Part shown: piece by piece, positions 43,717 through 50,877 of the stretch
Layout: the number at the start of each line of letters is the position of its first letter
Position numbering within the stretch: position 1 is the stretch's first letter
Source of the DNA: CAIMUS01 sp963708455
Lineage (GTDB): Bacteria; Pseudomonadota; Gammaproteobacteria; Competibacterales; Competibacteraceae
DNA: 64,000 nt
Reading direction: 5' to 3'
NCBI GenBank assembly: GCA_963708455.1
Contig: CAVPSQ010000005.1
Location: forward strand, 124,001 to 188,000
Program-made: the position numbers and the translations under genes
Notes under the pieces: generated by a model
What the model saw: the letters and a program-made list of their open reading frames with translations, nothing else
Databases searched by the model: none
What the model was told of the DNA's origin: nothing

Positions 43717-44779
43717 GGCTCAATATGGATTCCAGTCAGTTCACTGCGTTATGCGACCAGCAGTTCCAAGAGGGGTCTGAGCAGGCCTTTGCCCCGAATG
43801 CGAGTGTTGTGCACGAACTGAAAGAAGCCCAGGTAGAGCGGCAGTTTTTCTTGCGAGATCCCACGATGGGGTCGCAGCCAAGAGCGCAGCAGCGACCAGA
43901 AGCCCTCAGCCGTGTTGACATGGATCTCATGGAAGCCATCCCCATCTTCGTCACGGGCGTATTCGCCCTGGCTGTGACACACCGTATGATGGTCAAAGCC
44001 CCAATCCTTCAACGGGTTATAGATCGCGTATTCATCGGTATGAACTCGGGTTCCCGGGGCGATAAACGCCTGGATGAGGGGACGGAGGGTGGCTTGCTGG
44101 ACGTTCTCCAGCATCCGGACGACTACCGCGCCGCCGCGCTGAATCATGCCGAGAATGGGCGGCTTTTCCTTCTCCAAGGTGCCCCGACCCCGTGCCCCCT
44201 TCAGCCGCCGCCGCCGCCCCCGACGGCCTTTTTTTTCACCGCCTCCGGAAACCCTTTATGACCGGCCACCACGTAGACCTCGTCGCATTCCACGTCCCCC
44301 GACAGGACCGGTTCGGGCTGGCGGGCGACGATCCCTTCCCTGAGCTGTTCAGTCATCCGCTGTACATCGTTCGAATTCAAGCCCACTCGTGGGCGATCTG
44401 CGCGTTAGACAGATTCAACCCCATGAAATACAGGCACAAAATCCAAACCCCCAGCGGTTGATGATGCCCCGCTAACACCGTACCCGTGAGATCATCAAAG
44501 TAGCGATGGCAGCTTTCACAGCGATATTTCTGCCGCGCCGGCTGGGTCGTATCCCGCCCCTGCTTCGTGATCTCCGCTATGCTACAGTGGGGACAGTGGA
44601 CCCCGTCCGGCCAGCGGAGCTGGCGAATAGTTTCATAGCACCGGACATCATCCAGCAGATTTTGAAGGTTGATCATCGTCGGGGGGCCTTCGGTCGCAGC
44701 GGCTCAGAACCCGTTCAGTGTAGCCGCCGATCGCCATCGGGGCGAGCGGTCCTCAACAGTCTGGAATCCATATTGAGCC
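43717..44779 (-). mobile_element. IS1595-family-like insertion sequence (1063 bp)
   Basis: The ends are perfect 19-bp inverted repeats, GGCTCAATATGGATTCCAG at 43717-43735 and its complement at 44761-44779. They are flanked by an identical 8-bp duplication AATGTTTT at 43709-43716 and 44780-44787. Eight-base duplications, GG ends and a zinc-ribbon plus ISXO2-type DDE transposase are features of the IS1595 family. The element sits inside the EcoRV-like endonuclease gene. The matching duplications and perfect ends suggest a fairly recent insertion. Confidence 0.92.
43749..44676 (-). CDS. IS1595-like DDE transposase with zinc ribbon (frameshifted)
   Basis: The first part (44676-44377) carries a zinc ribbon with CPHC and CESCHRYF. 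It is followed by TGTVLAGHHQPLGVW and ends at AHEWA. The frame changes near 44390 and again in the GC run near 44205-44215. Downstream segments carry SGDVECDEVYVVAGHKG (first Asp), HTDEYAIYN (second Asp) and HVNTAEGFWSLLRSWLRPH (Glu), the DDE triad of ISXO2-like transposases. All landmark residues are retained, so the breaks could be sequence errors rather than decay. It lies wholly inside the element and is encoded on the same strand as the interrupted endonuclease. Confidence 0.85.
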
Positions 44780-44907
44780 AATGTTTTTATAGGTGTCAAT
44801 GAACCCTTTGACGGTCCATTGGCCATTTTCAGCGGAAATGTCAGCAATTCCCGGTCAATTTTTTTCAATAACTTGATTTTAAAAGATATTTGTTCAACAT
44901 ATATCAT

Positions 44908-45279
44908 TATTGGTACAGAAAAAATCCTTATAAATCAATAGGCCAGGAATTGCTGCGGAAATGTAGTCACTCAGTCCTTTGACGAAATCAGTCAGGGCTG
45001 TCGAAAACTTCCTTTTCACCAAGACGTTCTTTTTTATTCATCATTTTCATTTGCAGTCACCCAACGCTTGCTAACCAAACTTATTTTGATAAGTAATACC
45101 ATTTCTGTATAGGTTTTATCAGAACCCGTAGAACCCTACAGCGTGCCCAGCATTGCCCGACAATCCTCCAGTTCATAGTAGCGTCTGTCGGGCACGTCCT
45201 GTGCCCGACCTACAGGGCTGATTGACCTTTTTCAAGCCGGTGGAGCCGGAGATTGCGCGCCTGCCGATAGCGGGCGACC
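44908..45279. other. Intergenic region with a REP-like hairpin
   Basis: About 370 bases without a supported gene between the endonuclease remnant and the downstream secreted-protein pair. The left half is AT-rich. At 45187-45209 a 9-bp perfect stem GTCGGGCAC/GTGCCCGAC with a five-base loop resembles the extragenic palindromes found in many gammaproteobacteria. It may also serve as a terminator for the minus-strand gene ending at 45280, though there is no T-run. Confidence 0.5.
45187..45209. repeat. REP-like palindrome
   Basis: GTCGGGCAC (45187-45195) and GTGCCCGAC (45201-45209) form a perfect 9-bp hairpin around GTCCT, followed by CTACAGGG. GTCGGGCA/TGCCCGAC palindromes with flanking CTACA are a common extragenic repeat pattern. 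A related half-site TTGCCCGACAA lies at about 45156. No second full copy is present in this window. Confidence 0.55.
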
Positions 45280-45951
45280 TCAGTAACCCGGCGGTGGACC
45301 CACGACTGTATAGGACACATTGCCGCCCGCATAGGCCCGCGTATACCAGTCCGAGCCGCAGCGGTAGTAAGTGACGCCGTTGAGGTAGGCCGTAGTCGGC
45401 GAACAGGGCAGGGTGGTCACGTAGGTGACGTTGCTCGATGCCGCCCTGCCCGCCGCATAGGACCCTGCCGCTACCACGGCGCCGGTGGCGACGGCGGCGC
45501 CGGCAGGGTAACCGCGGTAACGGTTATCCCAGTTGCCGTTGGCGGCATCCTGCCAGTCCTCGCGCGCTTCCGAGCGATAATCCTGGCGGTTTTCCTGACG
45601 TCCTGAATAGCTTTCCTGACGCTGGCCCTGGCGTTCGGTGGTCTGCTCCTGCCGATTGGTACGCACGTCGGAGCGCTCAGTCGTGCGCTGCTGTTGCGTA
45701 GTGGCACGCTGGCCGGACCGCTCGCTGGCGCCCGCCTGCCGTGTCGCCGTCCGCGCAGTCGCCTGCGAAGCCCCGCCGGCAAAGCCGCCTTGCGCCGCTG
45801 GACCGGAACGGGAGAAGCCACCGCCACCACCGCGGCCGCCGCCACCGCGGCCGCCACCACCGCGGTCGGCATCGGCCGTGTCGACGGGACTCAGCACGAC
45901 CAAAAAGGTTGCCGCCAGCCAGGCGGTTATTAACAGTAATTGGATCTTCAT
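45280..45951 (-). CDS. Secreted low-complexity Gly/Arg/Gln-rich protein
   Basis: The 223-residue product has a signal peptide (MKIQLLLITAWLAATFLVV). A glycine-arginine repeat block (GGGGRGGGGR) and a Gln/Arg/Glu-rich region with QRQ and NRQ repeats follow. A hydrophobic Ala/Gly segment lies near residues 145-170. The C-terminal domain contains LPCSPTTAYLNGVTYYRCGSDWY, with two cysteines that may form a disulfide. I recognise the type (small secreted partner of DUF2092 proteins) but no function. Its start overlaps the DUF2092 stop as ATGA. Confidence 0.7.
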   Translation of the reverse strand: MKIQLLLITAWLAATFLVVLSPVDTADADRGGGGRGGGGRGGGGGFSRSGPAAQGGFAGGASQATARTATRQAGASERSGQRATTQQQRTTERSDVRTNRQEQTTERQGQRQESYSGRQENRQDYRSEAREDWQDAANGNWDNRYRGYPAGAAVATGAVVAAGSYAAGRAASSNVTYVTTLPCSPTTAYLNGVTYYRCGSDWYTRAYAGGNVSYTVVGPPPGY

Positions 45952-46799
45952 GGCTTTACCTCCTTTTTCTCAACGTCCGGAGCCGGGGCGGCGGCCGGTG
46001 GCTTCTCGCCGTCGGGATTCCGGGCTAATTGCGCCACAATGGGGATCTGTTCCGCATTGGGCGGAAGCGTAAGGGTAAACAGCGCTTCAGGGACTTCGGG
46101 CGTGAGGTTCCAGTCTGAGAACTGTGCCCGGAACTGCGGCTGTCCCTCCTCCTCCAGGTAGGTAATGACGACGCGCCGCGGCAGCGGGCGTTCGCCCTCG
46201 GCCACCCAGACCTGGAAGTCCACGGTTGCCGTGCGGGCGGCGATGTGGTCGCACGGCACATCGAACAGGGTCGTTTTTTCGACATAATCGACTTCGGTCA
46301 CCCGGCGCGCGAGTTCCTGCGGCAGCGTCGTCACCAGCATCAAGGCGAGCGGCAGGCGCATTTGCAGATCGCCCACCAAATGGGTAATCGCGCCGTCGAG
46401 ATGGCCGGGCTGTGCGACCCGGGCGTATACGTTGTCGGAGGCGTTGAAAACCGTCACTTCTTTGCCGTCAAACACCGTGACGCCTTTATCGCCATCGCTG
46501 CGCTCGCTGTCGATGCGGAGTTTGTCGGGACGGCTCATGATCACGTTACGGCGTTCGCCGAACTCGATCATCTGGCCGGAGTCCTGCAGCACATCGTAGT
46601 CGATCCGCAGGTTGAAGCTGAAGCGCGGCGCCTTGGCGAGAAAATCGGCCATGCGCTGAAGGATGGCTTTGGCTTGCTCGGTATCGCCGGGTTCTGCGGC
46701 GGGTGGGTTCGCCGCCGGCGGCTGGGCGCTCACGGGCGGCGTGGACAGAAAGGCGATGCCGAGCAGGAGCATCGGCAATAGCCTGGCGGTTGTTTTCAC
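45948..46799 (-). CDS. DUF2092-family secreted protein
   Basis: I start at the GTG at 46799 because GGAGG lies eight bases upstream and the product then begins with a clean signal peptide (MKTTARLLPMLLLGIAFLS). The upstream in-frame ATG at 46814 precedes that ribosome site. The mature protein of about 260 residues shows the lipoprotein-carrier-like pattern of DUF2092: FNLRIDYDVLQDSGQMIEFGERR, RPDKLRIDSERSDG and PCDHIAARTATVDFQVWVAEG, quoted here only as landmarks. It ends in a Pro/Ala-rich tail. It forms a two-gene operon with the Gly/Arg-rich protein through an ATGA overlap. The function of the family is unknown. Confidence 0.8.
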   Translation of the reverse strand: MKTTARLLPMLLLGIAFLSTPPVSAQPPAANPPAAEPGDTEQAKAILQRMADFLAKAPRFSFNLRIDYDVLQDSGQMIEFGERRNVIMSRPDKLRIDSERSDGDKGVTVFDGKEVTVFNASDNVYARVAQPGHLDGAITHLVGDLQMRLPLALMLVTTLPQELARRVTEVDYVEKTTLFDVPCDHIAARTATVDFQVWVAEGERPLPRRVVITYLEEEGQPQFRAQFSDWNLTPEVPEALFTLTLPPNAEQIPIVAQLARNPDGEKPPAAAPAPDVEKKEVKP

Positions 46800-46929
46800 G
46801 GGATATTCCTCCATAGTTGGAATGACTTAATCTTAAAGAAATCGTAAGGCGATTTCCGGGAAAGGGTTTAACAGTTTAACTCGTATCTGACCGCAAATCT
46901 CTGTTCAGCCTCCCCCTGTAGGAGCGATA

Positions 46930-47059
46930 GTGTCCCTCGATAGTTGTGACGGGTAAATCGGCGTGTAGTAACACAACAGGCAGCATAATCTGGGACGTCG
47001 CTCTACTAGATTTTATGGCGTCCTTCTGAAAGAGTCCCATCACAGCAGTTGAGGGACAC
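46930..47059. repeat. Possible MITE with about 24-bp imperfect terminal inverted repeats
   Basis: The 130-bp stretch begins GTGTCCCTC (46930-46938) and ends GAGGGACAC (47051-47059). The similarity extends inward: the left end and the complement of the right end agree at 19 of 24 positions, including the shared TGTGA and GGG. No coding frame lies inside and no clear target duplication is seen. It lies in the 304-base gap between the DUF2092 and DUF1622 genes, where I see no other feature. It could be a small non-autonomous element or a large imperfect hairpin. Confidence 0.4.
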
Positions 47060-47118
47060 CACCGCGAATTCGAATTGGAGCCATTTTTATTCCACTCGTT
47101 AGAGTATTCAGCAGATCA

Positions 47119-47571
47119 TTAGAGGCCCTCTCTTGAGTCAGGCTCCCTTGTCGTTTCGCATGATCGTGTTATCTCTTCGGTTGTTCGGACATGAGTGTCT
47201 TTCTCAGTCCACATTTGCCACGGCCAGCGCCCTTCAATTTCGACGGCCAGGGACCAGCCCAGGAAGGTGCGGACGAGCACGAGCAAACCGAGGACTGCGA
47301 CATTGTCCAAGGTGGGCTCAAGGGCAACCGTCCTGACCACATCTCCCGCTACAAGGAATTCCAGTCCCAACAGTAACGACCTGCCCATCTGGTGCTTGTA
47401 GCTCTCGTAAGCGCCCGGCTTGTCGAGTTGAAAAAGGTAGCGAACCGTTCCGCGAGTAATCGCGACTCTCATAACTCCCGCCACGATTACCGAAGCACCC
47501 AAAATCTCGATACCAAGAGCCGCCCACTCGATGAATGTGCGGATGACCCCAACTACCTCACCGCTTGACAT
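47119..47571 (-). CDS. DUF1622 membrane protein
   Basis: The 150-residue product has three predicted membrane segments (about residues 17-36, 65-83 and 88-107). It carries the DUF1622 landmarks MGRSLLLGLEFLVAGDVVRT and RTFLGWSLAVEIEGRWPW. The C-terminal tail is charged and probably cytoplasmic. The ATG at 47571 has GGAG about nine bases upstream. The family has no known function. The gene stands alone, 109 bases downstream of the GNAT gene on the same strand. Confidence 0.85.
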   Translation of the reverse strand: MSSGEVVGVIRTFIEWAALGIEILGASVIVAGVMRVAITRGTVRYLFQLDKPGAYESYKHQMGRSLLLGLEFLVAGDVVRTVALEPTLDNVAVLGLLVLVRTFLGWSLAVEIEGRWPWQMWTEKDTHVRTTEEITRSCETTREPDSREGL

Positions 47572-47680
47572 TGCATCCGCTCCGTCTTTTCCTCATGCCC
47601 TTTTCGCAAAGCTGTATCGGTTTTATCAGCTTCAGCCGTTGTAGGCGCGCCACGCAGACTTAAACGGACCTCTGCCACGC

Positions 47681-48227
47681 TTACGAGTCCGTTTCATCCA
47701 GGGAAAGCGTCACCTGGACTTCCGAGCCCTCCCGCTGCTGTTTCATCGGTAAGCCACTGCCGGTAAAGACCCTGAGCATGGCTTGATTGCCCGAAAGCAC
47801 ATACGCTTCGAACCGAGACACGTTCTGTTGCCGCCCGATCTGGACGAGGTGTTTCAAGAGGCGGCTGGCAATGCCAAGACCCTGGTAGTCCTCTTCCACC
47901 ATAAAGGCCACTTCGGCGCTGCGCCCAGAATCCGCTGCTTCACCAACGACGTAACGTCCTGCGCCGATAATCGTTTCTGCGTCTCCGCAAGGCGTGGTGA
48001 CAACCAACGCGACCTCTCGGTCGAAATCAATCTCAGTCATGCGCCTCAGGTCCTGATCCGTAAGTTCACTGACATAGTGGAAAAAGCGGGTGTAGACCGA
48101 TTCCCGGTCGAGGTTCTTAAACGCGCTGGCGAGCCTGGTCTTTATCCTCAGGATGGATCGCGCGAATCGTCACCGTCGTTCCGTTCCTGAGCGTGTCGAC
48201 AACAAGATAGTGGTGGGGATCAATCAT
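47681..48227 (-). CDS. GNAT-family N-acetyltransferase (one frameshift)
   Basis: The N-terminal part reads from the ATG at 48227 as MIDPHHYLVVDTLRNGTTVTIRA and is followed, in the next frame, by FKNLDRESVYTRFFHYVSEL and MTEIDFDREVALV. The acetyl-CoA loop is GLGIASRLLKHL. This is the GNAT type that also forms the C-terminus of acyl-CoA synthetase-like (Pat) proteins and often regulates acetyl-CoA metabolism by lysine acetylation. One extra base near 48120 breaks the frame; its removal gives 181 residues. The start overlaps the acetate kinase end by 8 bases, so it belongs to the pta-ack operon. Confidence 0.8.
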
Positions 48228-49453
48228 GGGTTGTCTGTTCTGCTGCTGAGCCAAGCGTTGTCGAGATCGAACCGGGCGACAGCACCCGTTGGGTGTGGCG
48301 CGCGATCATCAACTCTTCGTTGGTGGGAATGACCCACACCGAGACGCGACTTCCGGTCCGCACTGATGCGCGGTCCATCCTGGCCGTTGGCCATCGGATC
48401 GAGTTCCACCCCCAACCAGGCGGCGGCGTGACAGACACGCTCGCGAAGCAGTGTGCTGTGTTCGCCGATGCCGGCAGTGAACACAATGGCATCGAGTCCG
48501 CCGAGGGTGGCCACGAGCGAGCCGAGTTCCCGACCGATACGGTAGACGAACAGCTCGATAGCAAACCGGGCGCGCGGCTCCTGGCTGGCTTCGAGCGTAC
48601 GCATATCGCTGGAAACACCTGACACACCGAGCAGGCCTGATTGTTCATACAGGAGCTTTTCGATGGCGCGGGCGTCCATACCAAGTTCGTCGAGCAGATA
48701 CAGGATCACCCCGGGGTCGAGGTTGCCGCAGCGGGTGCCCATCGGCAGACCGTCCATCGCGGTGAACCCCATGGTGCTGGCGATACTCTTGCCCGCGTAG
48801 AGCGCGCACATACTGGCGCCATTGCCGAGATGCAGGACGACCACGCGGCCCATGGCCGCCTGGGCGTCAACCTCCGGCAGCGCCGCGGCGATATATTCAT
48901 AAGACAGGCCATGAAAGCCGTAGCGCCGCACTCCCCGCTCCGTGATGGCCGGCGGCAGCGCGAAGGCCTGAGCGACCGGCGGGTGGGTATGGTGAAAGGC
49001 GGTATCGAAACAGGCGACCTGCGGCAGCGACGGCGAACGCTGCAACAGGATCTTGATCGGCGCGAGGTTGTGCGGCTGATGCAGCGGCGCCAGCGGTACC
49101 AGACGTTCAAGTTGGTCCACGATCGCGGCATCGACCCGCACGGGCGCCGAATACTCGACGCCGCCATGCACTACCCGGTGGCCGACCGCGATCAAGGGAT
49201 GCTCGCTGCGGTGCTGGCGCAGGAAGTCGGTCAGGTAGGCAATCGCGCCGTCGTGGCCAAGCCGGTAACCCTCCTGCCAGCCATGTTCACCGATGACGGC
49301 GCCGGCCGCGTCCCGGGCATGGAACGTTGGCGCGGTATAAAGCCCTTGTAGCTGGCCGCCCAGGGCCAGTTGCAGCGCCTGATTCTCGGCCAGGAAGAGC
49401 GAGAACTTGAGGCTCGAAGAGCCGGCGTTGAGCACCAGGATCGTAGCGGCCAT
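48220..49453 (-). CDS. ackA: Acetate (short-chain acyl) kinase (one frameshift near the 3' end)
   Basis: The protein shows the acetokinase signatures LVLNAGSSSLKFSLF (residues 6-20), VGHRVVHGG, CFDTAFHHT, YGFHGLSYEYI, HLGNGASMCA and AGIGEHS. Near 48345 one extra base shifts the frame. Without it the C-terminus is VWVIPTNEELMIARHTQRVL, the conserved end of acetate kinases, and the stop is at 48220 (410 residues). In the uncorrected frame a non-homologous tail runs to 48224. The enzyme interconverts acyl phosphate and ADP with carboxylate and ATP. It follows the MaoC-Pta fusion by six bases, giving a complete acyl-CoA to acid plus ATP route. Confidence 0.92.
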
Positions 49454-49459
49454 GGTGCC

Positions 49460-50874
49460 CTACCTCACTGGGTTCTGCGCTGGCTGGATGCGGCGCCCGT
49501 GCGCCACCAGCTTGAGCACTGCCGTCGAAGCCAGGCGGGTGCGCACGTTGTCGGCGCGGCTGGTCAGCACGATCGGCACCCGCGTACCCAGGACGATGCC
49601 GGCGGCGTCGGCGTTGGCGAAGTACTGCAGTCTGCTTGGCCACCATGTTGCCAGCCTCGAGATCGGGCACCAGCAGAATATCGGCCTGGCCCGCGACCGG
49701 TGAGACGATCTTCTTGGTGCGGGCGGCTTCCTCGCTGATGGCGTTGTCGAACGCCAGCGGCCCATCCAGGATGCCGCCGGTAATCTGACCGCGTTCCGCC
49801 ATCTTGCACAGGGCCGCCGCATCGAGGGTGGAGGGAATCTTGGAGTTGACGGTCTCGACCGCCGACAGGAGCGCGACCTTGGGCTCGCCGATGCCCAGGA
49901 TATGGGCGAGATCGATGGCGTTCTGCACGATGTCAACCTTGTCGTCCAGGGTCGGAAAGATGTTGATCGCCGCATCGGTGATCAACAGCGGGCGCGGATA
50001 CGCCGGCACAGCCATGATGAACGCATGGCTGATGCGGCGGGCGGTCCGCAGACCCTTCGTGGAGGATACCACGGCGCCCATCAGTTCATCGGTGTGCAGG
50101 CTGCCCTTCATCAGCGCCTCGACTTCGCCGGCGCGGGCCAGCGCGACGGCCTGCTCGGCGGCGGCGTGGCTGTGCTCGGTGGCCACCAGCCGGTAGGGCG
50201 AGAGATCGACGCCAGCGGCTTCCGCCACCGCGCGGATCTTGGCCTCGGGTCCCGACCAGCACCGGCATGATCAGGCCACGCTCGGCGGCTTCGAGTGGCC
50301 CCAGCAGCGAATCATGGTCGCAGGGGTGCACGATCGCACAGGTCACCGGCGGGATGCCCTCGCAGCGGCGCAACAGCCGGGTGAAGGCGTCACTGCGCTG
50401 CAGCATGACCCCCGGTTTGGCCATATCGGTATAGGTGATCCGCTGCGTCGGCGCGGCCACCGTGGCCGTGCCGGTGAGGAGGGTGTCGCCGTGTTGATTG
50501 ACGCAGCGGCACTCGAACACGATGACATGCCCCTCCGGGCGTTTCGCTTGCGCCGTCACGGTCGCGGTGAGCTGATCACCGACCGCGATCCGGCCCTGAA
50601 ACGCAAACTGTTCCGCCAGAATCACCGTACCCGGACCGGGCAGCCGGCGGTTCAGGATATTCGCAAGCAGTGCTCCGGCGCCGGCGGCTTCCGCTACCAC
50701 GCCATCGTCGGCGCGACCGCGGACAGGCTCTTGCAGATCGATATGAAACGCATCGACATCGCCGGCCATCAGCGCCAGCATTTCGACTTCGTTCTTGTAG
50801 AACGTGTGCGTTACGCTGATGGAGGCGCCGACGTCGATCTCGTCAAAAGTACGATTGGTGAGTTCTTGCATCAT
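49460..50874 (-). CDS. Bifunctional MaoC enoyl-CoA hydratase / phosphate acyltransferase (two frameshifts)
   Basis: Residues 1-150 form a MaoC-like hot-dog domain (FDEIDVGASISVTHTF, AGDVDAFHID). From about 160 a Pta/Ptb-type phosphotransacylase follows (CAIVHPCDHDSLLG, KGSLHTDELMGAVV, PRPLLITDAAINIFP, DILLVPDLEAGNM, GIVLGTRVPIVLTSRAD). Single extra bases near 50250 and 49631 break the frame; removing both gives 470 residues and a length divisible by three. The start at 50874 has AAGGAG six bases upstream. Such fusions are known in proteobacteria, often near polyhydroxyalkanoate genes. The missing MaoC His is not evident to me, so hydratase activity is uncertain. The fusion lies between the DUF3141 gene and ackA. 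Confidence 0.87.
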
Positions 50875-50877
50875 TAG

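Larger units (their letters stand above)
43112..44907 (-). pseudogene. EcoRV-like type II restriction endonuclease, split by an IS element and internally deleted
   Basis: The C-terminal part (43716-43112) contains SSDTKIVSKILE, QNWYPDLSF and QGSGNTANIGSI, closely resembling R.EcoRV. The N-terminal part resumes at 44787 as SAENGQWTVKGFIDTYKNI. When the IS and one target duplication are removed, the halves join as KNIYTISSDTK. A base seems missing near 44852; restoring it gives a frame from the ATG at 44907 totalling 242 codons. Compared with EcoRV from memory (245 residues, catalytic Asp74, Asp90, Lys92), about 46 residues are missing between YPD and the KW segment, which includes the Asp90-x-Lys92 region. 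The C-terminus is about 30 residues longer and lysine-rich. The gene is therefore inactivated twice. The N-terminal start is tentative. Confidence 0.82.

Noticed and set aside
43100..44910. Avoidance of GATATC in the window as evidence of an active EcoRV-like system
   Set aside because: GATATC occurs several times (for example near 20174, 21497, 24087 and 25267), so there is no avoidance to interpret.
49460..50874. Two separate genes, a MaoC protein and a Pta protein
   Set aside because: Removing one extra base at about 50250 joins them in one frame with continuous Pta sequence, matching the known fusion.
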